Shown here in pieces: positions 10,080 to 18,794 of a DNA stretch of 64,000 nt. Below the pieces are notes generated by a model. That model searched no databases. It worked only from the letters and a program-made list of their open reading frames with translations, and had not been told where the DNA came from. A program made the position numbers and the translations under genes. The stretch spans positions 62,001-126,000 of the forward strand of contig CACZAD010000007.1 in the NCBI GenBank assembly GCA_902779055.1, in the 5' to 3' direction. Origin of the DNA: Fibrobacter succinogenes. Lineage in GTDB: Bacteria > Fibrobacterota > Fibrobacteria > Fibrobacterales > Fibrobacteraceae. Every line of letters starts with the position of its first letter. The first letter of the stretch is position 1.

Positions 10080-10112
10080 CAACATAAACCACTCAAATCA
10101 GGGAGATAAACT

Positions 10113-11726
10113 ATGAGTGACTTCGCTAATATCAACTTCGAGGCAAAATCTCGTATCACAGGAGATGATACTCCGTTCAGAAACGCTAAGGTCAAGGTGT
10201 TCGGTGTCGGCGGTGCCGGCGGCAACACTGTGAACCGCATGAAGCAGATGAATATTGAAGGCGTGGAATACTATGCCATCAATACCGATGCCATGGCTCT
10301 TGACCAGAGCCTCGCCGATCACAAGATTCTTATCGGTGAAAAGAGTACGAGAAATCTCGGTGCAGGCATGGATCCGGAAATGGGTCGCAAGGCTGTCGAA
10401 GAAAACATCGACGACTTGAGAGAAGCCATGAAGGGTGCTGACCTCGTGTTCGTCACTGCCGGTATGGGCGGTGGTACGGGTACGGGCGCTGCTCCGGTTG
10501 TGGCCAACATCGCACGTGAAGAAGGTGTGCTTACCGTCGCTGTTGTCACGAAGCCGTTCCGCTTCGAAGGCAATGTCCGTAATTCTTTGGCTCAGAACGG
10601 TGTCCGCGCTCTCCGTGAAGCTGCTGATACGATCATCGTTATCGAAAACAAGAAGCTCTTGAACCTCATCCAGAACACGAACAAGAACGCTACTGTCGAT
10701 GAAGCCTTCAAGATGGCTGACGAAATCCTCGGCAATGCAGTGCAGAGCATCTGCAGCATCATGTTCCGTCACGGTCTTGTCCACGTTGACTTTGCTGATA
10801 TCCGCAAGGTCATGCTCAAGGGCGGTTCCGCTCTTATGGGTACGGGTACGGCCGAAGGCGAAGGCCGCGGTGTTGCCGCTGCCGATGCAGCTCTTTCTTC
10901 TCCGCTTCTCGAAGACATCGATATCCAGGGCGCTTCTGGCGTGCTTATCAACGTTTCCCATGGCGAAAACTACTCCTTGCTCGAACACAACGAAGCAATG
11001 GAACACATCTACGACGCCGTGGGCGAAGAAGGCAACCCGAACATCATCGTCGGCGATATCACTCTTCCGGAACTTGGCGACAAGGTTTGCATCACCATTA
11101 TCGCAACGGGTTGCGGTGGCACGAACAACGCTGCTGCTGTGAACTACGGTGGTATGGCTTCTACCTTCCAGCAGGCTTCTGCATATCAGACGGCTCCTGT
11201 CCAGCAGGCCATTCCGCGTCCGACGACGAACTTCGTCGCTCTCGCAGGTCGTAACACGGCTGCCATGGCTGCTGCTCCGACGGTTGCCGCTCCGGCCGTT
11301 ACCCAGCGCGTTGCTGCAGCTCCGGCTCCGGCATTTGTCGCAAGTCCGACCTCGAACTATTCTCGTCCGGCAACTCCGACTCAGCAGGCTAACGCCATGT
11401 TCGCTCCGGCAACTTCTTTTGCCTCTCCGAGCTTTGACGCCAAGGCCAGCTATGCCGAAGAAACTGTTGCAACAGCAACGATCCGCCAGACCGAAGAAAT
11501 GCCGGGTGTTGCAGAAGCAGATCCGCTTTCTAACGGCAGCAACTACGCAGGTTCTTACGCTAAGCAGGAACAGCGCGCTGCAGCTCAGCCTGAACAGTCG
11601 AACTCCGTAGACTATGGCACGCCGGCATTCGTGCGTAACAGCCAGAAGGCTCCGGAAGATGCTCTTAAGGAAAGCAACGTCGATTATGACTTGCCGGCCT
11701 TTATGCGCATGAACGACTTGTTCTAA
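10113..11726 (+). CDS. ftsZ: Cell division GTPase FtsZ with long linker and two C-terminal peptides
   Basis: Tubulin-like GTPase forming the Z-ring. The tubulin signature GGGTGTG is at residues 119-125. The globular domain ends near residue 330. It is followed by a roughly 170-residue Ala/Pro/Gln/Thr-rich linker, much longer than in Escherichia coli. The conserved C-terminal peptide VDYDLPAFMRMNDLF is at 523-537, and a similar VDYGTPAFVR lies at 499-508, so the docking peptide appears duplicated. SD-like GGGAGA is at about 10101. 537 aa is long for the family (usually 350-450). Confidence 0.96.
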   Translation: MSDFANINFEAKSRITGDDTPFRNAKVKVFGVGGAGGNTVNRMKQMNIEGVEYYAINTDAMALDQSLADHKILIGEKSTRNLGAGMDPEMGRKAVEENIDDLREAMKGADLVFVTAGMGGGTGTGAAPVVANIAREEGVLTVAVVTKPFRFEGNVRNSLAQNGVRALREAADTIIVIENKKLLNLIQNTNKNATVDEAFKMADEILGNAVQSICSIMFRHGLVHVDFADIRKVMLKGGSALMGTGTAEGEGRGVAAADAALSSPLLEDIDIQGASGVLINVSHGENYSLLEHNEAMEHIYDAVGEEGNPNIIVGDITLPELGDKVCITIIATGCGGTNNAAAVNYGGMASTFQQASAYQTAPVQQAIPRPTTNFVALAGRNTAAMAAAPTVAAPAVTQRVAAAPAPAFVASPTSNYSRPATPTQQANAMFAPATSFASPSFDAKASYAEETVATATIRQTEEMPGVAEADPLSNGSNYAGSYAKQEQRAAAQPEQSNSVDYGTPAFVRNSQKAPEDALKESNVDYDLPAFMRMNDLF

Positions 11727-11849
11727 TTGTGAAAGAACTTTAGCGATACTTCGCTATAAAGAAATTCGACAGTGTTGTTCGAATGTTTTCGAACACGCCC
11801 GTCGAAAATGAACACACACACACGGGTGCGTGAGTGCGCACCCACCACA

Positions 11850-11898
11850 ACACAAGGGATCACCCGGGTCTCCCTGCCTGGGTGGTCCTTCTTGTGCT
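11850..11898 (+). repeat. Large imperfect hairpin downstream of ftsZ
   Basis: The arms CACAA..AAGGGATCACCC and GGGTGGTCCTT..TTGTG pair over roughly 16 positions with small bulges around a loop rich in C and T. No T-run follows, so it is not a classic intrinsic terminator. It could be a 3'-end stabilising structure of the division operon mRNA or part of a dispersed genomic repeat. Confidence 0.5.
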
Positions 11899-11940
11899 CC
11901 GTTCGGCTCTTACGCAATACAAGACGCCTTCTTCGCCTCG

Positions 11941-12102
11941 CTCTCGCCAACACGGCACGCTTGCGCCGTGCCGCTTATGGCTCACGGATGCGCTCCGTTT
12001 GGCTCACGGGCGTCCGCTTCGCTCTCGCCAACACGGCACGCTTGCGCCGTGCCGCTTATGGCTCACGGATGCGCTCCGTTCGGCTCACGGGCGTCCGCTT
12101 CG
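11941..12102 (+). repeat. 81-bp tandem repeat, two copies
   Basis: Copy 1 is 11941-12021 and copy 2 is 12022-12102, differing by a single T/C near the end; a few bases of a third copy follow. Each unit contains the palindrome CACGGC..GCCGTG and two related GGCTCACGG segments. No protein is supported, because all three frames stay open only through the repeat composition. Confidence 0.85.
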
Positions 12103-12160
12103 CTCTGAGTTAATAGAGTACCTCCTTCGTCGCTCCGCTTGGTTTCTTACCTGATTTGTC

Positions 12161-12182
12161 ATTCCGGCCTCCGTGCCGGAAT
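12161..12182. repeat. Dispersed palindrome (GTCATTCC..GGAATC family)
   Basis: Perfect 8-base arms ATTCCGGC and GCCGGAAT around a 6-base loop, preceded by GTC. The same design recurs at 39344-39364 and 43582-43603, and inside hrpA at 50419-50486, so it appears to be one family of dispersed palindromic repeats. Confidence 0.65.
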
Positions 12183-12205
12183 CACCTTTTTAATACATTT
12201 ATATT

Positions 12206-13759
12206 ATGTTATCTCGTGTTTTATGGTTCGCTTGCTTGACGGCGGTGGCGGTGTTCGCCTCGGCTGAAAACGTTTCTGAAAAGCCCGCAGAAAAAGTTGG
12301 TTATTTCCAGATAGGGACAGACTTCAATTTTGGCTTTAACGGAGGCCCGACGGATCCGTCTTTTGCGGTCGACACGGCCGAAAATTACGGTGGAAATTGG
12401 CGCGGGCTGCGCATTCCTCTGGAAACGGCTCGCAATTACGAAGAACGCATCAATCCTTTTTTCACGCTCAGTTTCCGTGCAGGCTACAAGGATTTTCACT
12501 TTTTGCTGGAAGCTCCGCTCCGTAAGGATTTGGAGGCCTGGTACAATAGCGATCTCAAAACGAACTTTACCTACAAACCGAGCGAACTCGATATCAATGT
12601 GCCTATCAACGCTTATGCCAAGTGGTATAATCCTGTGGGTTTTGTGCAGTTCGGACGTTTCGATCCCGAGGGGCTGAAAATTTCTAAGAATGACATCCTG
12701 ATTGGTGGCTTGCCGTACCATGACGGTATTCATTGGAACCTGAATCTTGGAATTTTCCGCTATGACTTTTTGCTGAGTTCCTTGAATGCGTGGCTGTTTG
12801 GTGATGACGTGAATCAAAAGACAGGCTGCCCGAATGACGAAAAAAGCGAAGCTTATGCGCAAAAATGCCGTACGGGCCTGGTGAGCAACCAGCGTAACCG
12901 TATTTACAAGGAAAACGTGAAAAATCTTGTGTTCCACAGGATTGGTATTGAAACTCGTAAATTCTGGATTTATGTTGTCGAAGAAAGTGTGATTGGCGGC
13001 AAGTCCCTGGAATTCCGTTCCATAAATCCGTTTATGTTCTGGCATGATAACTATGCGACGGGCTACACCTCTGCGGCAACGTCTGTAGAATTTGGTTACA
13101 AGACCTCGAATGGCGCAAAGTTCTATAGCCAGATTAATATGGAAGATATTGCAAGCCCGGTCGGCGAAAGCAAGGAAATGGGCACGAACCGCTCGATAAT
13201 CAATTATATGGTGGGGTATTTCCACGAACTGGAAACCCGCAACTATGGCAAATTTTCTTGGCGTCTGGATGTCGTAAAAACGGATCCGGTCGCAAACAAT
13301 AGCAAGCTCCCGCTGCTGAAGTACACGGGACGTCGCAATTATCGCAGCAATTATCGTGAACAGGGCGACAAGAATTACGCCGACGCCTATTTTGTCGATT
13401 ACCCCATTGGTTACCGCAGGGGTGGCGATGCGTTGGATTTGTGGTTTGATATGAATTGGAAATGGAATTTTCATTCGGCGACGCTCACGCTTGCCTGGCT
13501 CCGTCAAGGCGATAAGGAACTTTATACGGGCTACGATGTGGCTCTCGATACCGAAAACACCCTCTCCGGAATCGTCGAAAAACAGTTCCTTGTGGACGCC
13601 CTTTACGAGAATGAAGTCACGGATTGGTTCAAGTTCTATGTCGGAGGAGGCTTCCGCGTTTACTGTAATCTTGCCCACGACAAAAAAGAAGATGGCTCCG
13701 ATGCCTGGATTCGCTCGGGTGTGAAATTCAATTTCAATCCGGTGGATATGAAGTTCTAA
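12206..13759 (+). CDS. Putative outer-membrane beta-barrel protein
   Basis: 517 aa with a signal peptide (hydrophobic LWFACLTAVAVFASA, cleavage near residue 20). The body is rich in alternating aromatic and polar residues, as in a transmembrane barrel, and the chain ends in phenylalanine (..NPVDMKF), the usual C-terminal signal for insertion by the BAM complex. Segments such as FMFWHDNYATGY resemble porin or capsule-assembly (Wzi-like) barrels, but I do not recognise a specific family. No Shine-Dalgarno sequence precedes the ATG; an AT-rich TAATAC/TTATATT stretch lies immediately upstream. Transcribed alone between the ftsZ repeats and purT. Confidence 0.75.
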   Translation: MLSRVLWFACLTAVAVFASAENVSEKPAEKVGYFQIGTDFNFGFNGGPTDPSFAVDTAENYGGNWRGLRIPLETARNYEERINPFFTLSFRAGYKDFHFLLEAPLRKDLEAWYNSDLKTNFTYKPSELDINVPINAYAKWYNPVGFVQFGRFDPEGLKISKNDILIGGLPYHDGIHWNLNLGIFRYDFLLSSLNAWLFGDDVNQKTGCPNDEKSEAYAQKCRTGLVSNQRNRIYKENVKNLVFHRIGIETRKFWIYVVEESVIGGKSLEFRSINPFMFWHDNYATGYTSAATSVEFGYKTSNGAKFYSQINMEDIASPVGESKEMGTNRSIINYMVGYFHELETRNYGKFSWRLDVVKTDPVANNSKLPLLKYTGRRNYRSNYREQGDKNYADAYFVDYPIGYRRGGDALDLWFDMNWKWNFHSATLTLAWLRQGDKELYTGYDVALDTENTLSGIVEKQFLVDALYENEVTDWFKFYVGGGFRVYCNLAHDKKEDGSDAWIRSGVKFNFNPVDMKF

Positions 13760-13831
13760 CGTTCCGGGAGAGCATCTCTTTTAATGATTGACTAATAATT
13801 ATATATTTGTAGTCACAACAAGGAGTTTTTT

Positions 13832-15016
13832 ATGGCAGTAATCGGTACACCTCTTAGTTCTACCGCAACGAAGGTTCTCTTTTGCGGTTCTGGCGAATTG
13901 GGCAAGGAAGTCATCATCGAAATGATGCGTCTTGGCGTCGAAGTGATTGCAGTGGACCGTTACGCCAACGCTCCGGGTATGCAGGTGGCTCATCGCAGCT
14001 ACGTGATCAATATGCTCGATGGCAAGGAACTCCGTGCCGTCATTGAAAAGGAAAAGCCGGACTACATCGTGCCGGAAGTTGAAGCGATTGCAACGGACAC
14101 GCTCGTGGAACTTGAAAAGGAAGGCTACAACGTCATCCCGACCGCCAAGGCCACGAAGCTCACGATGAACCGCGAAGGCATCCGTCGCCTGGCTGCCGAA
14201 GAGCTCGGACTCAAGACGAGCCCGTACCGCTTTGCGGATAACTACGAAGATTTCAAGGCGGCGGTCAAAGAAATCGGCATCCCGTGCGTTGTAAAGCCAG
14301 TGATGAGTTCTTCCGGTCACGGTCAGAGCGTCATCAAGACCGAAGCCGACATTGAAAATTCCTGGAACATTTCCCAGACGGGTGGTCGCACTGGTGCTGC
14401 TAGCCGCGTGATTGTCGAAGGCTTTGTGCCGTTCGATTACGAAATTACTTTGCTTACGGTGCGCCATGTGGGCGGCACCAGCTTCCTGGAACCGATTGGC
14501 CATCATCAGGTGGGCGGTGATTATCAGGAATCTTGGCAGCCGCAGCCGATGAAACCGGAACTCTTGGAACAGGCAAAGGTGATTGCAAAGAAGGTCACGG
14601 ACGCTCTTGGTGGTCGTGGCATCTTTGGTGTGGAACTTTTCGTTTGCAAGGACGAAGTCTTGTTCAGCGAAGTCTCTCCGCGTCCGCACGATACGGGCAT
14701 GGTGACGCTCATTTCGCAGGATCTCTCCGAATTTGCATTGCACGCCCGCGCTATTCTTGGTCTCCCGATTCCGAACATCGCATTCCACGGCCCGAGTGCC
14801 TCGAAGGCAATCGTTGTCGATGGCAATTCTGACCATGTGAAGTTCAGCGGCCTCGAAGATGTGCTTGCAGAACCGGATACGGGTCTTCGCTTGTTCGGAA
14901 AGCCGGAACTCAAGGGCCACCGCCGTATGGGAGTTCTCCTTGCTCGCCGCGACACTGTCGAAGAAGCCAAGGCGACTGTCATGGCTATGCGCGAAAAAGT
15001 GAAGGTGGAATTATAG
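13832..15016 (+). CDS. purT: Formate-dependent GAR transformylase PurT
   Basis: ATP-grasp enzyme that makes formylglycinamide ribonucleotide from GAR, formate and ATP in purine synthesis, as an alternative to PurN. The N-terminal GSGELGKEV nucleotide loop, the VPEVEAIAT motif, the SSGHGQS ATP-grasp loop and the late [13 protein letters not shown] block all match PurT. 394 aa is the family length. AAGGAG precedes the ATG, and a TATATT/TTTG box lies at 13802-13809. The 3' end overlaps the convergent rsmE by 6 bases. Confidence 0.96.
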   Translation: MAVIGTPLSSTATKVLFCGSGELGKEVIIEMMRLGVEVIAVDRYANAPGMQVAHRSYVINMLDGKELRAVIEKEKPDYIVPEVEAIATDTLVELEKEGYNVIPTAKATKLTMNREGIRRLAAEELGLKTSPYRFADNYEDFKAAVKEIGIPCVVKPVMSSSGHGQSVIKTEADIENSWNISQTGGRTGAASRVIVEGFVPFDYEITLLTVRHVGGTSFLEPIGHHQVGGDYQESWQPQPMKPELLEQAKVIAKKVTDALGGRGIFGVELFVCKDEVLFSEVSPRPHDTGMVTLISQDLSEFALHARAILGLPIPNIAFHGPSASKAIVVDGNSDHVKFSGLEDVLAEPDTGLRLFGKPELKGHRRMGVLLARRDTVEEAKATVMAMREKVKVEL

Positions 15017-15742
15017 AATTTTCCCTAGTGCAATGACTGCTGCAGTTCTTGCACGCAGGCGCGTGTTGCCGAGATTCAGTAAATGGACCTTCCCGTTCTG
15101 GAAGGTCTTTATTTTTTCTATTTCACGAGGCGAAAAACCACCTTCGGGGCCTACAAGTAAAGTAATCGGCTTTGCTGGCGTTCCATCTGCGGCGTTCTCG
15201 GAGTCTTCCAAATTCAAATGGCGATCCCCGTCGATGTCGCAGAGAATCAAGTCACCTTGATAATTCTCGAGCCACTTGCTGAATTCAATCGGCCCTTCGA
15301 TTCGCGTCATCCAGGCTTTTTTGGACTGTTTCAAGCTCACGAGACTCTTGAGTTCCGAACGGCGCACGAGCTTGTGCAAGTCGGAATTCTTGGGCTCCTG
15401 TGAATAGTCTGTACGTAAAAAGACGATGCTGTCTGTTTCCGTTTGAGCTACGTGAAAAACGACTTCTTCAAGGGCGTCGTCCTTGAGGCAGGCGATGCCG
15501 AGGTTCAGGCGCGGACGTTTGAGCGGAGCGTCTTCGACTTTGTCGACTTGCACTTCGCAGGCTTTGGCGTCGGCTTTGGTGATTGTCGCATCTGCATAAT
15601 GCCCGAGTCCGTCGCATAGCTGTAGAATGTCGCCGTTTGCGGCGCGGCAAACGCGCACGGCGTGGCTACTTTCGTTTTCATCCAGGACAATGGTGCCCTC
15701 GGTAATGAGCGGGCAATAGAAACGGCTATCGGGAGTTTTCAT
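15011..15742 (-). CDS. rsmE: 16S rRNA m3U1498 methyltransferase RsmE
   Basis: SPOUT-fold methyltransferase that modifies U1498 of 16S rRNA. The conserved [15 protein letters not shown] motif and the C-terminal [13 protein letters not shown] knot region are both present. I chose ATG 15742 (MKTPDSRFY..); the in-frame ATG at 15775 would add a hydrophobic leader not seen in the family. TTAAGG lies just upstream. About 243 aa, normal length. Convergent with purT, overlapping by 6 bases; divergent from the HAD gene starting at 15803. Confidence 0.93.
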   Translation of the reverse strand: MKTPDSRFYCPLITEGTIVLDENESSHAVRVCRAANGDILQLCDGLGHYADATITKADAKACEVQVDKVEDAPLKRPRLNLGIACLKDDALEEVVFHVAQTETDSIVFLRTDYSQEPKNSDLHKLVRRSELKSLVSLKQSKKAWMTRIEGPIEFSKWLENYQGDLILCDIDGDRHLNLEDSENAADGTPAKPITLLVGPEGGFSPREIEKIKTFQNGKVHLLNLGNTRLRARTAAVIALGKIL

Positions 15743-15788
15743 GCGCCTTAAGATAGAAATTATGCAAAAGGTCAACCCCTCTTTTTTC

Positions 15789-15796
15789 TATATTTG
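15789..15796 (+). promoter_or_regulatory. TATATTTG -10-like box before the HAD gene
   Basis: TATATT at 15789-15794 ends 8 bases before the ATG at 15803, with no Shine-Dalgarno sequence between. If this is the -10 element, the transcript would begin at or next to the start codon. No good -35 match was found at 17 bases. Confidence 0.4.
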
Positions 15797-15802
15797 CATA
15801 TC

Positions 15803-16603
15803 ATGTTGGAACGCAAACCGGTAAAAGCTGTAGTCTTCGATTTAGATGGTACGCTCTATTTGAGCGGGCGTCCTTATGCGGGCGCTGTTGAAACAGTCAA
15901 TCGCGTGGCAAAACGCGTGCCGGTTTATTACTTGAGCAACAACACGAGCAAGTCTCCGGTGTTCTATGAAAACCGTCTCAAGGTCATGGGGCTTCCGCTT
16001 GCTGATGATTCCATCATCTCGGCGCTGTACCTTTCGCTCGATGCCATTCACGAACGCAAGATCAAGAACGTCTTTTTCTTTGCGAACCCGGAAGTGTACG
16101 AATGGTTTGCGGCTCAGGATCCGAGCCTCAATTTGCGCCCGTCGGTCGAAGAAACGGAACTCGTACTCGTTGCCTACCACAACAGTTTTGACTACCGCGA
16201 ACTTTGTGAGCTTTCGTTCAGAGTGCAGCGCGGTATTCCGTTCTGGGTCACGCATACGGATTTTGTCTGCCCCGACGAACGCGGTCCGGTTCCGGACATC
16301 GGTAGCTTCATGGCTCTCCTCAAGACCGCTTACGGCGTCGAACCCGAGATGAGTTTTGGCAAGCCGAATCCGGCGATGCTTTCAGGACTTTTAAAGCTTT
16401 ACCGCCCCGAAGAAATCTTGTTCGTGGGTGACCGCCTCTATACGGACTTTGAACTGGCTAAGCGCTCGGGTTGCCGTTTTGTGCTGCCCCTGTGCGGTGA
16501 ATCGAAGATGTCCGATGTCGAACGCCTCGATGTCAAGCCGGAATACATTGTCAATAATGTCAGTGAAATTGATTTTAACGCCTTTTTGGAAGGAAAAAAA
16601 TAA
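15803..16603 (+). CDS. HAD-superfamily phosphatase (NagD-like, subclass IIA)
   Basis: Cytoplasmic phosphatase of unknown substrate. Motif I DLDGT has D13 and D15, motif II is in SNNTSK, the motif III lysine is in FGKPNP, and motif IV is GDRLYTDFELA. The cap arrangement and length (266 aa) fit the NagD/4-nitrophenylphosphatase group. An upstream in-frame TTG at 15794 lies inside the AT-rich box, so ATG 15803 is preferred. Its stop overlaps the next start (TAATG), which places it in one operon with the zinc-type ABC genes, but a shared role is not obvious. Confidence 0.85.
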   Translation: MLERKPVKAVVFDLDGTLYLSGRPYAGAVETVNRVAKRVPVYYLSNNTSKSPVFYENRLKVMGLPLADDSIISALYLSLDAIHERKIKNVFFFANPEVYEWFAAQDPSLNLRPSVEETELVLVAYHNSFDYRELCELSFRVQRGIPFWVTHTDFVCPDERGPVPDIGSFMALLKTAYGVEPEMSFGKPNPAMLSGLLKLYRPEEILFVGDRLYTDFELAKRSGCRFVLPLCGESKMSDVERLDVKPEYIVNNVSEIDFNAFLEGKK

Positions 16604-17472
16604 TGCGTCACATTGCACGTCTTTTGTTCTTGCTCGTCGTGATTCCCGCCGTTGTTTTTGCCGGCGATGAACACATTACGGTTGCCGTTTCGTTGCAGCC
16701 GTATGCAACACTCGTAAAGATGGTCGGTGGTTCTCGCGTGAACGTGGTGACTCTTTTGCCGCCGGGTGCCGATCCGCACAATTACGAGCCGAAGCCAGCC
16801 ATCATCAAGGCGTTTTCGCTGGCCCAGGTTTACTTCACGGACGGATCGGGCTTGGACAAGGCTTGGATGCCCCGTTTCCTGGGTGCAAACAAGAAAGTGA
16901 AAGTAATCGATATTTCGAAGAACATTGAATGGCTGGATCTCGATGAACATGGTTCTGCCGGTCACAAGCATGAACACGAGGTCGATCCGCATATCTGGAC
17001 GTCACCGGCCCGAGTCAAGTTCCTGGCCCAGAACATTTTTGAAACCCTCAAGGAAATGGATCCGGAGCATTTCTCGTACTATGCCGCCTGCATCCAGCGC
17101 ACTCGTGAAATTTTGCATAAGGCAGACCGCAAGATAGTTTCTGCCGTGCTTGGCTTGCCGAAGGAGAGCCGTTCGTTTATTGTTTTCCATCCGTCTTATG
17201 GATACCTCGCCAAGGATTACAAGCTTAAGCAGTATGCGATTGAAGTGAACGGCAAGGAACCCAAGCCGAAGGATCTCGCGAATCTCATTCAGATGGGACG
17301 CAAGAACAAGGTGAAGGTCGTTTACGTGCAGCCGCAGTTCAGCAAGCGTGCCGCAGCGACGATTGCAAAGGATCTCGGTGCCGTTGTTGTTGAAACGGAT
17401 CCACTTGCAGCGGACTTCATTGGCAATATCCAGAAATTTGTGGATGGTCTTAACGAGGCTGGCAAAAAGTAA
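16603..17472 (+). CDS. znuA: Zinc/manganese ABC transporter substrate-binding protein (ZnuA-like)
   Basis: Periplasmic cluster A-I metal-binding protein. The signal peptide covers residues 1-20 (cleavage after VVFA). Predicted metal ligands are H59 (DPHNYEP), H130 (DPHIW), H195 (FHPSYGY) and D266 (ETDPLA). A His/Glu-rich loop (HGSAGHKHEHE, about 116-126) between the first two is typical of zinc-specific members. 289 aa. GGAAGG lies upstream, and the start overlaps the HAD stop by one base. The stop overlaps the ATPase start. Confidence 0.9.
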   Translation: MRHIARLLFLLVVIPAVVFAGDEHITVAVSLQPYATLVKMVGGSRVNVVTLLPPGADPHNYEPKPAIIKAFSLAQVYFTDGSGLDKAWMPRFLGANKKVKVIDISKNIEWLDLDEHGSAGHKHEHEVDPHIWTSPARVKFLAQNIFETLKEMDPEHFSYYAACIQRTREILHKADRKIVSAVLGLPKESRSFIVFHPSYGYLAKDYKLKQYAIEVNGKEPKPKDLANLIQMGRKNKVKVVYVQPQFSKRAAATIAKDLGAVVVETDPLAADFIGNIQKFVDGLNEAGKK

Positions 17473-18245
17473 TGTCTGCAATCGACATCAAAAATCTCAC
17501 CTTCGCTTATGGAAAGTCGCCCGTACTTACGGACGTGAATCTTTCTATTGACGAAAATGACTTTGTTGCGATTATCGGCCCGAATGGGGGCGGCAAGTCG
17601 ACGTTGATGAGGCTGATGGTGGGGCTCTTGAAGCCGACGTCTGGAACGGTACGCGTTTTTGGCGAAAAGGTTCCGACGAAAAAGGTGGCGATTGGCTACG
17701 TTCCGCAGAACACGAACAAGAATATAGACTTCCCGATTACGGTGGGCGAGTGCGTTGCGACAGGCAAAACAGGCCTTTCTCCGAAATCGCCCGAAGTCAA
17801 GGCTGCGTTGGAACGGGTGCATATTGGCGGCTATCTCGATCGTCGACTGGGCGAGCTGAGTGGCGGCGAGCGCCAGCGAGTCTTGATTGCCAGATCCCTG
17901 GTCTGCAATCCCAAGATACTGTTTTTGGATGAACCGTCCAACAACATCGACGTGACGGGAATTGAGGCGCTTTACAGCATGCTTGCGGAATTCAGTGAAA
18001 CGATGACGATTGTCATTGTGACTCACGACCTGATGGCGCTTTCGCATAAAGTAAAAAGCGTCGTTTGCGTGAACCATTCCGTCCATTATCACGAAGGCGC
18101 GAACCTGACCGAAGATATGCTCCATAGCACTTATGGTTGTGAAGTGGACCTGATCGCTCATGGGGTGCCGCACCGTGTCCTCGGAAGCCACGACCATACC
18201 CACGGTGGCTGCTGCGAACATCATCATGCGCCGAAGGCGCATTAG
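17472..18245 (+). CDS. znuC: Metal ABC transporter ATPase (ZnuC-like)
   Basis: ATPase subunit for zinc-type uptake. Walker A GPNGGGKST is at residues 36-44, followed by the LSGGERQRV signature and the LFLDEPSNNID Walker B region. The C-terminal 20 residues are rich in His and Cys (HDHTHGGCCEHHH), a possible zinc-sensing tail. 257 aa. It is coupled to the binding protein by TAATG. The expected membrane permease (znuB) does not follow; about 260 bases of non-coding repeats come next. Confidence 0.88.
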   Translation: MSAIDIKNLTFAYGKSPVLTDVNLSIDENDFVAIIGPNGGGKSTLMRLMVGLLKPTSGTVRVFGEKVPTKKVAIGYVPQNTNKNIDFPITVGECVATGKTGLSPKSPEVKAALERVHIGGYLDRRLGELSGGERQRVLIARSLVCNPKILFLDEPSNNIDVTGIEALYSMLAEFSETMTIVIVTHDLMALSHKVKSVVCVNHSVHYHEGANLTEDMLHSTYGCEVDLIAHGVPHRVLGSHDHTHGGCCEHHHAPKAH

Positions 18246-18338
18246 ACGAGAGAACGCTCGCTAAGCTCGCTGTAGACTAGAGGCGAAAGAGAAATTATGG
18301 CGCTTCGCGCGAGTTGATGATTGAGAAATCTCTCGTCT
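18244..18338. repeat. Inverted repeat with CTCTCGTC runs after znuC
   Basis: AGACGAGAGA (18244-18253) and TCTCTCGTCT (18329-18338) are perfect 10-base inverted copies, with further TCTCGTC and TTTCGTCT units alongside. No T-run follows. Looks like a degenerate dispersed repeat; function unknown. Confidence 0.5.
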
Positions 18339-18367
18339 CTCGTCTTTCGTCTGAATTCAATGAAAAT

Positions 18368-18398
18368 CCTAAACACCAACCACTAAACACTAACCACT
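18368..18398 (+). repeat. Short heptamer array (CTAACCA-like)
   Basis: About four units near the pattern C(T/C)AA(A/C)CA in tandem. Related arrays occur at 43443-43471 (opposite strand) and 47965-47997. All are intergenic. Confidence 0.6.
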
Positions 18399-18503
18399 TT
18401 TTATAACTGCACTTCAAAGCGAGTGTAACGAGCGCGCCCATAGCCCACACGCTCCATAATAATGTTATAATTGTACTGTACTTGTGTTTCATTGGAGGTA
18501 AAA

Positions 18504-18794
18504 ATGAGTGCAGAAGTCGAAGATTTGACCGTCGAATACACTGATGAAGAAACCGGCGAAGTCGTCATCAAGGAATTGAGCAAGGAAGTCCTTTCGAAGG
18601 GCGCCTGGCCGACCGTGATGTTCTTCTACCAGGACCGTGACCCGAAAACGGGCGAGTTCAGCGAACCGAAGGTCTCTCTGCGCCGTTACCGCAAGATGCA
18701 AGGCACGTTCAAGCCCCAAGGCAAGTTCAAGATTACAGGCAAGGCGCAAGCCGAAGCCATTATCAACGTCTTAAAAAAGTGGTATAACATTTAA
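18504..18794 (+). CDS. Conserved small protein of unknown function (96 aa)
   Basis: A good GGAGGT at 18494-18499 sets the ATG at 18504; an in-frame upstream ATG at 18471 lacks it. The N-terminal third is acidic. The C-terminal two thirds hold a basic, ordered-looking region (VSLRRYRKMQGTFKPQGKF.. ..AIINVLKKWY). No transmembrane segment, cysteine pair or known motif is seen. Its stop overlaps the ybeY start (TAATG), so the two are translationally coupled, hinting at a role near ribosome maturation (inference only). TATAAT at 18466-18471 may be its -10 element. Confidence 0.75.
   Translation: MSAEVEDLTVEYTDEETGEVVIKELSKEVLSKGAWPTVMFFYQDRDPKTGEFSEPKVSLRRYRKMQGTFKPQGKFKITGKAQAEAIINVLKKWYNI

Larger units (their letters stand above)
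11727..12205 (+). other. Repeat- and hairpin-rich intergenic region after ftsZ
   Basis: 479 bases with no convincing gene. Small overlapping frames exist but follow the repeats. From left to right it holds: a short hairpin (TAGCGA 11741-11746 / TCGCTA 11751-11756); a TTTTCGA/TCGAAAA inverted repeat (11786-11808); a CA-run and a GGTGCG/CGCACC palindrome (about 11824-11842); a large imperfect hairpin at 11850-11898; an 81-base tandem repeat; and a palindromic element at 12161-12182. Base composition is richer in GC than the neighbouring genes. No clear T-tailed terminator for ftsZ was found. Confidence 0.7.

Noticed and set aside
11772..12154. Overlapping frames of 92-113 residues
   Set aside because: All arise from the tandem repeat, in several frames at once, and have no ribosome-binding sites.
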